In this document: piece after piece, positions 1-5,008 of the stretch | Layout: every line of letters starts with the position of its first letter | Position numbering within the stretch: position 1 is the first letter of the stretch | Assembly: GCA_947463755.1 (NCBI GenBank) | Contig: CANHUK010000182.1 | Coordinates: 1-5,008, forward strand | Length of the DNA stretch: 5,008 bases | From: Chitinophagaceae bacterium | Lineage (GTDB): Bacteria; Bacteroidota; Bacteroidia; Chitinophagales; Chitinophagaceae | Direction: 5' to 3' | The notes under the pieces: model-generated | The model's database searches: none | What the model saw: the letters and a program-made list of their open reading frames with translations, nothing else | What the model was told of the DNA's origin: nothing | Position numbers and translations under genes: made by a program

Positions 1-1
1 A

Positions 2-1273
2 AAAGCCGAGCTCGATCGCATCGAAGCCGCACAGCCGCTGGACCCCTTTGCGATGTGGGAGCGTTCCCTGTCAGCACCCGGGAGGCAGGAATCCGTCCTC
101 CGTCTGCAGGGCGAACTACCGGATGAGAGTATCCTCGAACTGGCCGCCTTCTACCTGAGTGTCGGAGAGGAAGCACAGGGCCGAGCGTTGCTCTCGACGC
201 TGAACGCAAACCCGCAGGCCGTCGTATGGCTGGCCTGGCTCGACCGCAATGATCCGGCAAAAAAGTCGGGGGCACTGACCCGACTCGAAGCCTTATCTCC
301 CGCGATGGTCTTCCCTTTCCGTACAGAACTCATCCCTGTGCTACGCTGGGCCGCCAGCAATAGCACAGATTGGAAACCCACATACTACCTGGCCCTGCTT
401 CTTCACGATAAACTGCAGTTCTCCGAAGCAGTGACCCTGGTGAAATCCCTCGCAGATCGCCCCGACTATGCACCCTTCTATGCCCTGCGCGCGCAATGGC
501 ATAAGCGTGATGCGGCCGCTGCTGAACAGGACCTCCGTCGGGCCATGTCACTCGATCCGGCTGAGTGGCGCTATCCGAAGATGCTGGCGCAGCACCATAT
601 CATACAGGGAGATGCTGCCCGCGCCCTGGCCGTAACTGAGGCCTATGCAACGACAGGGAAACCCTCCTACATCATGGACATGCTCCATGCCAAGACCCTC
701 CTGCTCAACAAGCGTTACCGCGAATGTGATGCCAGGCTTGCGAAGATGAACATCATCCCCTTCGAAGGAGCGACCGAAGGCCGCGCCCTGTACTGGGAAG
801 CAAAGATGATGCAGGCCATCGACGCCCTCGGCCGGAAACGACCGAAAGAAGCACTGGCATTCATCAATGCGGCAGGAGAGTGGCCCGAACATCTCGGAGT
901 CGGAAAACCTTACGACGCAGACATCGACAGCCGCCTCGAACAATATCTCACCTCTGTCTGCCAGAAAGATCTCGGACGGACCTCAGAAGCAGCACAACTG
1001 CGCACCCGCATCCTTGACTTCAAACCCGAAGTGCAGAATACCATCGCAAATTTCCAGCCGGTGAACCACCTCGTGGTCAAGTGGGCCGCCGAAGCCTCCG
1101 GCAACAACTTCGACTGGAATGCCTGGATGAAAACTCAGGAGGCACGACATCCGCAGCACACAGAAGCCTTTACCTGGGTTCGCGCCCTGGCTGAGGGTTC
1201 CACGCCCGGGAAAACCCCGGACAACGCCTGGGCGCGGGTGATCGAAGCATATCAGAAGCTGGCACGCCGCTAA
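2..1273 (+). CDS. C-terminal part of a TPR-repeat protein, DUF5107-like (5' end outside window)
   Basis: The reading frame is open from base 2 with no stop upstream of the first ATG (53), so this is very probably the 3' part of a longer gene rather than a gene starting at 53. The 423 visible residues are mostly amphipathic helices in TPR-like pairs, clearest at about residues 125-260, for example the FSEAVTLVKSLADRPDY and AEQDLRRAMSLDPAEWRYP stretches. Near visible residues 293-305 is an EWPEHLGVGKPYD motif. From memory, such a motif occurs in the TPR tail of DUF5107 proteins, which carry an N-terminal carbohydrate-enzyme-like domain and run to about 1,000 residues or more. If that is right, the N-terminal domain lies to the left of the window. 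No catalytic residues can be assigned in the visible part, and any role in glycan metabolism is inferred from the family only. The TPR nature is fairly sure; the family name is less so. Confidence 0.75.
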   Translation, partial: KAELDRIEAAQPLDPFAMWERSLSAPGRQESVLRLQGELPDESILELAAFYLSVGEEAQGRALLSTLNANPQAVVWLAWLDRNDPAKKSGALTRLEALSPAMVFPFRTELIPVLRWAASNSTDWKPTYYLALLLHDKLQFSEAVTLVKSLADRPDYAPFYALRAQWHKRDAAAAEQDLRRAMSLDPAEWRYPKMLAQHHIIQGDAARALAVTEAYATTGKPSYIMDMLHAKTLLLNKRYRECDARLAKMNIIPFEGATEGRALYWEAKMMQAIDALGRKRPKEALAFINAAGEWPEHLGVGKPYDADIDSRLEQYLTSVCQKDLGRTSEAAQLRTRILDFKPEVQNTIANFQPVNHLVVKWAAEASGNNFDWNAWMKTQEARHPQHTEAFTWVRALAEGSTPGKTPDNAWARVIEAYQKLARR

Positions 1274-1275
1274 GC

Positions 1276-1333
1276 GCAGGGGATGTTAAATCGCATCTCC
1301 GGATCGGGATCGGAGGCCAAGCCCCTGCCGATC
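1276..1333 (+). other. Structured intergenic region with competing stem-loops; possible terminator of the TPR gene
   Basis: Just after the TPR gene stop, GCAGGGG (1276-1282) is perfectly complementary to CCCCTGC (1322-1328). They enclose an inner CTCCG/CGGAG hairpin (1297-1301 with 1311-1315). A competing hairpin pairs GATCGGAGG (1308-1316) with CCT-G-CCGATC (1324-1333), with one bulged G and a 7-nt loop. The two folds share bases and cannot form together. The compact 1308-1333 hairpin could end the upstream transcript, but only a weak T-rich stretch (TTCGTACCTTT) follows it. A tandem GGATCG repeat at 1301-1312 supplies two alternative partners for CCGATC. Terminator function is inference. 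Confidence 0.35.
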
Positions 1334-1337
1334 TTCG

Positions 1338-1346
1338 TACCTTTGC
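1338..1346 (+). promoter_or_regulatory. Bacteroidota-type -7 promoter element before the PHP-like gene
   Basis: TACCTTTGC matches the TAnnTTTG -7 consensus of Bacteroidota primary-sigma promoters and ends 16 bases before the ATG at 1363. This predicts a short 5' leader of roughly a dozen bases. No clear TTG-type -33 element is visible about 19-21 bases upstream, where the sequence is GC-rich and part of the stem-loop region. A single short match can occur by chance, but the position directly before a start codon supports it. Confidence 0.5.
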
Positions 1347-1362
1347 AGCATCAACCCATCCC

Positions 1363-2451
1363 ATGCTGAAAAGGGCGCTGTTTTTCCTGTTTCCGGGTCT
1401 CCTCGCCTGGCTGCTGATCGATCAGTACATCCTCTGTCCGGATTACAGGTTCGAGTCACCAGGGCCATTCAAGGGAGAGGCTTTCTATAATCCATACCAG
1501 GATTATAACCCTTCAGGATGGACGATGGCCAATATGCATGCCCATACCAGCTCATGGTTCGGCCTCACCAACGGCAAGGGCGATGCACAGGATGTCCATG
1601 AAGCCTATGATTCGATGGGTTACGGATTTCACCTGATCTCTGAATACCAAAAGATCAGCGACTACGGAAAGGGCGCCCCGAATTACATCACGGCTTATGA
1701 ACACGGACTGAACCTGCCGAAGGCCCACCAGCTGGTGGTCGGTAGTGAGCGTTCTGTCTGGAAGGATTATCTGTTCCCACAAACCCTGGCGAACCGACAG
1801 CACATGCTCGATCTGCTGTCGGCCGACAGCGATAACGTGGTTGTGGTCAACCACCCGGCCATGCGCATCGGCTATAATACGACAGACCTCAAATTCCTGT
1901 ACAACGACGACTGCATGGAAGTGATCAATTCTTATGAGAATGCCTTCCATTACTGGGATACGGCCCTGTCCAACGGACACATGGTATTCATTGTCGGCAA
2001 TGATGACACACATAATGCCGGTAACCGACGGGCCGTCGGGAAATTCGCAACGCTGATCCACGCGCCAGATCGGACCCGTGATCAGGCCCTTCGATCCCTT
2101 CGCGAGGGGCGTACGATCGGCATGCAGATCCCGCAGGATACCACCATGAATTTTGCTGAAAAGATCGCTATGCTGAAGGCGGCAACGCCTGCCTTGCTTT
2201 CGGTTTCCGCTGAAGGGGCCCGCTTCCAAGTCCGGTTCAGCGAAACCGTCCGGGAACCGGTGGTGACGGGTCAGGGCGGAAAGGTCAGATGGCGGGCAGA
2301 CAGTACCCATGAGATCTCGCTCACCATCCTGCCGGAAGACACCTACATCCGGGTTTCATACATAACCAAAGATGGCATTCGCTACCACCTGAACCCCGTA
2401 TGCAGGTTTCAGGGCGTCATCGGCAATCGACGCCGCACGGAGCAACTGTAA
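1363..2451 (+). CDS. Membrane-anchored or exported PHP-superfamily metal-dependent hydrolase-like protein
   Basis: The 362-residue protein starts with K3 R4 and a hydrophobic segment at about 5-19, a signal anchor or Sec signal; C25 lacks a proper lipobox. The rest would then face the periplasm. PHP-superfamily landmarks appear in order: NMHAHT (H59, H61), the GYGFHLISEYQ strand (86-96), VVGSE (E129), VVVNHPA (H164), MEVIN (185-189) and VGNDDTH (D215, H217). These match the metal-binding motifs of PHP phosphoesterases and the polymerase/histidinol-phosphatase fold. Where most members have TDH, this protein has S93-E94-Y95, so one metal-ligand histidine is replaced by tyrosine. Residues about 278-350 look like a small beta-sandwich tail. 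The start is supported by the signal segment and the promoter element just upstream; no Shine-Dalgarno sequence is visible. The gene converges with the SDR gene. The fold is likely; the substrate is unknown. Confidence 0.8.
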   Translation: MLKRALFFLFPGLLAWLLIDQYILCPDYRFESPGPFKGEAFYNPYQDYNPSGWTMANMHAHTSSWFGLTNGKGDAQDVHEAYDSMGYGFHLISEYQKISDYGKGAPNYITAYEHGLNLPKAHQLVVGSERSVWKDYLFPQTLANRQHMLDLLSADSDNVVVVNHPAMRIGYNTTDLKFLYNDDCMEVINSYENAFHYWDTALSNGHMVFIVGNDDTHNAGNRRAVGKFATLIHAPDRTRDQALRSLREGRTIGMQIPQDTTMNFAEKIAMLKAATPALLSVSAEGARFQVRFSETVREPVVTGQGGKVRWRADSTHEISLTILPEDTYIRVSYITKDGIRYHLNPVCRFQGVIGNRRRTEQL

Positions 2452-2458
2452 AAACGCT

Positions 2459-3277
2459 TCAGAGAAAAAGGTCCGGATAAAGCATAGCACCCGGAACAAC
2501 GGAATACCCTGAGAGATCAGTGATTCCCTCCTCTGCCAGCACATCCTCATCGATGAAGAACTTACCCGTGCAGTTGCCTGAAGGGCGCTTGAGGATGTGA
2601 AAGGCGGCGTCAGCAATGATCTCCGGTGTACGGCTCATCTTCATCAGCATCTCCCCGCCGAGCAGGTTCTGAACGGCGGCCGTGGCGATGGTCGTTTTCG
2701 GCCAAAGTGTGTTGGCGGCGATGCGATCCTTCTTCAACTCTTCCGCCAGCCCGAGAGCTACCATTGTCATGCTGTACTTGCTCATCGTGTACGCCAGGTG
2801 GTTACCGAACCATTTCGGATCCAGATTCAGCGGAGGGGAGAGGTTGAGGATGTGTGGGTTCGTACCCTTCCGGAGCTGCGGGATACAGGCCCGGCTGACC
2901 ATGAACGTACCACGTACGTTGATGTCGTGCATCAGGTCGTAACGCTTGGGTTCGGTCTGTTCCGTACGTGTGAGCGAGATGGCGGAGGCATTATTCACCA
3001 GGATGTCGATCCCGCCGAAGGCGGCGACCGCCTGATCGACGGCCGACTGCACCTGATCTTCGAAGCGGATGTCGCAGGCTACGGCCAATGCGCCGGATCC
3101 TCTGGCTTCCACCTCTGCGGCGACAGAATGGATCGTACCGCCCAGTTTTGGATTTTCCTCCACTGATTTCGCCGCTATGACGATGTTTGCACCTTCAGAT
3201 GCGAGTTTCAATGCAATGGCTCTGCCAATGCCCCGGCTTGCGCCGGTGATGAAGGCGGTACGACCCTTGAATGTCAT
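2459..3277 (-). CDS. HSDL2-like short-chain dehydrogenase/reductase (SDR), NAD(P)-dependent
   Basis: This 272-residue classical SDR has the nucleotide-binding TGASRGIG at 11-18, D69 after the third strand, NNAS at 95-98, N120, catalytic S147, and Y163-x-x-x-K167. Beyond these general motifs it follows the SDR domain of animal HSDL2 (hydroxysteroid dehydrogenase-like 2): IVIAAKS (32-38) followed by PKLGGTI (43-49), NNASAISLT (95-103), LNLSPPLNLDPKWF (144-157), AYTMSKY (162-168), LWPKT and FFIDEDVLAEEGI. The chain ends at about the point where the SDR domain of HSDL2 stops, so the C-terminal SCP2 lipid-binding domain is absent. It has no signal peptide and should be cytoplasmic. The true substrate is not shown; a role in lipid or fatty-acid oxidoreduction is inferred from the family. 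It begins 44 bp after the aldo/keto reductase stop on the same strand, so the two may share a transcript. The start fits the usual distance from Met to the glycine motif. Confidence 0.9.
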   Translation of the reverse strand: MTFKGRTAFITGASRGIGRAIALKLASEGANIVIAAKSVEENPKLGGTIHSVAAEVEARGSGALAVACDIRFEDQVQSAVDQAVAAFGGIDILVNNASAISLTRTEQTEPKRYDLMHDINVRGTFMVSRACIPQLRKGTNPHILNLSPPLNLDPKWFGNHLAYTMSKYSMTMVALGLAEELKKDRIAANTLWPKTTIATAAVQNLLGGEMLMKMSRTPEIIADAAFHILKRPSGNCTGKFFIDEDVLAEEGITDLSGYSVVPGAMLYPDLFL

Positions 3278-3321
3278 ATTACTTGTTTGAAATGTATGGT
3301 TATTGCTGATGTCAGCCGATA

Positions 3322-4308
3322 TCAGGAGAGATCCATATGCGGCTTGTTCTGCAGGATGTTCTCGATCCTGTTCATCACGTCCGGGGTGAGCAGGGGCAAG
3401 ACATCCAGCGCCTTCAGGTTCTCCGTCAACTGGCCTTCTTTCGTCGCGCCGAGGATGGCTGTGGTCACCTGAGGGTTCCGGATCGTCCAGGCAATGGCCA
3501 GTGAAGCCATCGAAACACCAAGTTCGTTGGATAGCGCCATCAACTTCTTCAGTTTTTCGATCTTTTGCTCCTGGAGCCAGCGGTTTTTCAGCCAGTCGAA
3601 GCCCTCGATCGCCAGCCGTGAATCTGAAGGGATACCCTCCAGATATTTTCCGGTCAGGAATCCGGCAGCGAGCGGACTCCAGATCGTCGTGCCCAGCCCG
3701 ACATTCTGGTACACCGGCTTATAATCCAGTTCCACTTTGTAACGTTCGAACATATTGTATTGTGGCTGCTCCATCACCGGTCCGATCAATCCATACTGCT
3801 GTGCCACGCGATGTGCTTCCATGATCTCGGCACCGCTCCACTGACTGGTACCCCAATAGAGGACCTTGCCCTGCTGGATCAGGTTGTGCATCGTCCATAC
3901 CACCTCTTCGATCGGCACATTCGGATCCGGGCGATGGCAGAAGAAAAGGTCGAGATAGTCGAGCTGCAGTCGCTCTAGCGCCTCATGGCAGGCCTCGAAG
4001 ACATGCTTCCGGCTCAGGCCGGTCTGGTTGGGTTTATTCGGATCGCGCCACCCAAAATACACCTTACTCGATACGATATAGGAGCTGCGGTCCCAGTTCT
4101 TTGCCTTCAGCACACGGCCCATCATCAGTTCACTCTGTCCGTATGCATACCCTTCCGCATTGTCGAAAAAGTTGATGCCTGCGTCATAGGCAAGCCCCAT
4201 CAGCCTATCGGCCGTATTGTCTTCGATCTGTTTGTGGAATGTCACCCAGCTGCCGTAAGAAAGGACACTCAATTGAAGGCCGGTTCGGCCCATGTACCTG
4301 TATTCCAT
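3322..4308 (-). CDS. Aldo/keto reductase of the Kv-beta (AKR6)-like group
   Basis: This 328-residue cytoplasmic protein is a full-length aldo/keto reductase TIM barrel using NADPH to reduce carbonyl compounds. The catalytic tetrad is visible: D49 and Y54 (FFDNAEGYAYGQSE), K82 (SSKVYFG) and H125 (CHRPDPN). The segments HRPDPNVPIEEVV, YWGTSQWSGAEIMEA, MEQPQYNMFERYKVE, WSPLAAGFLTGKY and the C-terminal LQNKP closely follow potassium-channel beta subunits, which places it in the Kv-beta-like/AKR6 group found in many bacteria. Unlike animal Kv-beta, which has Asn at the fourth tetrad position, this protein keeps His, which suggests normal reductase activity. The MEYRYMGRTGLQLS start is typical of the family. 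It lies 81 bp after lptC and 44 bp before the HSDL2-like gene, all in one direction. No channel gene is nearby, so a channel role is not suggested. The physiological substrate is unknown. Confidence 0.93.
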   Translation of the reverse strand: MEYRYMGRTGLQLSVLSYGSWVTFHKQIEDNTADRLMGLAYDAGINFFDNAEGYAYGQSELMMGRVLKAKNWDRSSYIVSSKVYFGWRDPNKPNQTGLSRKHVFEACHEALERLQLDYLDLFFCHRPDPNVPIEEVVWTMHNLIQQGKVLYWGTSQWSGAEIMEAHRVAQQYGLIGPVMEQPQYNMFERYKVELDYKPVYQNVGLGTTIWSPLAAGFLTGKYLEGIPSDSRLAIEGFDWLKNRWLQEQKIEKLKKLMALSNELGVSMASLAIAWTIRNPQVTTAILGATKEGQLTENLKALDVLPLLTPDVMNRIENILQNKPHMDLS

Positions 4309-4352
4309 CGTCGATTATTTGTATATGGTTGATCTTCCGAAATTAAACATAG

Positions 4353-4376
4353 CGGACGAGAACCTGTTCGATTCCG
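4353..4376 (-). terminator. Possible stem-loop downstream of lptC
   Basis: Thirteen bases after the lptC stop there is an inverted repeat: outer arms CGGA/TCCG and inner arms CGAG/TTCG, with a 2-nt bulge and a 6-nt loop. Read on the lptC strand it is followed by CTATGTTTAATTT, which is T-rich but not a clean T-run. It could attenuate or end the lptC transcript before the aldo/keto reductase gene. The stem is short and imperfect, so this is a weak call. Confidence 0.25.
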
Positions 4377-4389
4377 GTCATTGAAATTC

Positions 4390-5007
4390 TTACTGTGCCG
4401 GTTTGGCAGGAGCCGTTATGGCACCCGCACTATCGGCCGGTGCATCCAGTCCGCCATCCTGAACCCTGAGGATGCTGTTGGTGATGCTGAAGATCGTGAA
4501 GGTCTTGAAATCCTGGGGCGCCTTCAGGCCGACCCCGTTGATGATCATACCCGGACGATGGATGCGGACAGGCTTGTCCGTATGGAATTCCATCGCATTT
4601 TGTTCCCACCACAACTCCTGACAGAACAACGTGTCTCCCTGCAAATTGAAGACGCGCACACTGTCCTTGAGCAGAATCCGGTTCTGCGCTTCCAGATAGC
4701 GGGCAAATCTGGCATCGACCTGGCTTTGCACCTGCATCGTAGAGTCGAAGAAATCGACATGCAGGGATTTAGGAAATTCCATCCGGGGCAGGGTATCCTG
4801 ATACCTGAGCATCAGCGGAGATCTGAGCCTCGCCTTCATGCGTCCTCCCTGGCTCATATAACTTTCCATGTCCACTGCCTCGTCAACACCTGTCTTCTGT
4901 TGGAAGAATGCATTGACCTTGTCCATGTCATTCGAACAGGACGCAAAGAAAAGGCAGCCGCTGAGGGCTGCCGCTAAAAGTTTCCTATGAATGAGGGTAC
5001 ACTTCAT
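4390..5007 (-). CDS. lptC: LptC, LPS export ABC transporter periplasmic protein (lipoprotein form)
   Basis: This 205-residue protein is the LptC part of the Lpt lipopolysaccharide transport machine, which passes LPS from the LptBFG transporter to the periplasmic LptA bridge. It opens with a lipoprotein signal: positive residues to K9, a hydrophobic core at 10-22 and a lipobox-like F-A-S-C with C24 as the probable lipidated cysteine. In E. coli LptC is instead held by a transmembrane helix. Residues about 50-180 form the beta-rich LptC region, including GDTLFCQELWWEQ (124-136), TDKPVRIHRPGMIINGVG (143-160) and DFKTFTIF (166-173), which from memory are typical of Bacteroidota LptC. The tail from about 188 is Ala/Pro-rich and probably disordered. 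The length is in the family's usual range. The ATG lies one base from the window edge, so the ribosome-binding site and promoter cannot be seen, but the signal peptide fits this start well. Confidence 0.9.
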   Translation of the reverse strand: MKCTLIHRKLLAAALSGCLFFASCSNDMDKVNAFFQQKTGVDEAVDMESYMSQGGRMKARLRSPLMLRYQDTLPRMEFPKSLHVDFFDSTMQVQSQVDARFARYLEAQNRILLKDSVRVFNLQGDTLFCQELWWEQNAMEFHTDKPVRIHRPGMIINGVGLKAPQDFKTFTIFSITNSILRVQDGGLDAPADSAGAITAPAKPAQ

Positions 5008-5008
5008 G

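Noticed and set aside
53..55. ATG at 53 as the true start of the TPR protein
   Set aside because: The frame stays open to the window edge, no signal or promoter is seen before it, and the C-terminal motif suggests a much longer protein.
1552..2310. 252-codon open frame on the - strand inside the PHP-like gene
   Set aside because: It is fully antisense to a gene with clear motifs, the translation shows no recognisable domain, and such long antisense frames are common in GC-rich coding sequence.
2597..3166. 189-codon open frame on the + strand opposite the SDR gene
   Set aside because: It is antisense to a well-supported SDR, and its His/Arg/Gly-rich translation without motifs is typical of a shadow frame.
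3288..3296. TACATTTCA (- strand) as a -7 promoter for the SDR gene
   Set aside because: It misses the key G of TAnnTTTG, has no -33 partner, and the 44-bp gap is consistent with read-through from the aldo/keto reductase gene.
4344..4351. TATGTTTA (- strand) as a -7 promoter for the aldo/keto reductase gene
   Set aside because: The last consensus base differs and no -33 element is clear, so it is too weak to annotate although the position is plausible.
4361..4370. GAACnnGTTC-like palindrome near 4360-4369 as an operator
   Set aside because: It is short, single, and already part of the proposed stem-loop after lptC; no regulator gene is nearby.
4381..4977. 198-codon open frame on the + strand opposite lptC
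   Set aside because: It mirrors nearly all of lptC, begins with TTG, and has no family-like motifs; lptC is unmistakable on the other strand.

Overview
The window looks like chromosome from a member of the Bacteroidota with fairly high GC (about mid-50s % by eye). Three things point there: an LptC of the lipoprotein type with family-typical motifs, a perfect Bacteroidota-type -7 promoter element (TAnnTTTG) just before one start codon, and the lack of clear Shine-Dalgarno sequences before the genes whose upstream sequence is visible. No RNA genes, CRISPR arrays, insertion sequences or prophage genes were seen.

Layout. The left half is read on the + strand. It holds the 3' part of a large TPR-rich protein (2-1273, open at the window's left edge), whose C-terminal motif resembles the DUF5107/TPR family. 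An 89-bp intergenic stretch follows, with nested and competing inverted repeats and a promoter-like element. Next is a complete gene (1363-2451) for a membrane-anchored or exported protein of the PHP metal-dependent phosphoesterase superfamily with an altered metal-site motif.

The right half is read on the - strand. From right to left it holds lptC (5007-4390), an aldo/keto reductase closely resembling the Kv-beta channel-subunit (AKR6) group (4308-3322), and a short-chain dehydrogenase closely resembling HSDL2 (3277-2459). The two halves converge, and only 7 bp separate the stop codons of the PHP and SDR genes.

How the genes fit together. LptC belongs to the lipopolysaccharide transport bridge between the inner and outer membranes. 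The two oxidoreductases lie 44 bp apart in the same direction and may be co-transcribed, but the sequence does not show a shared pathway. The TPR protein and the PHP-like protein are codirectional, but a likely stem-loop and a promoter lie between them, so they are probably separate transcription units. Overall this is ordinary chromosomal housekeeping and metabolic content. The most unusual items are the exported PHP-like protein with a replaced metal-site histidine and the structured 1276-1333 intergenic region. I see no convincing evidence of a wholly new system here.
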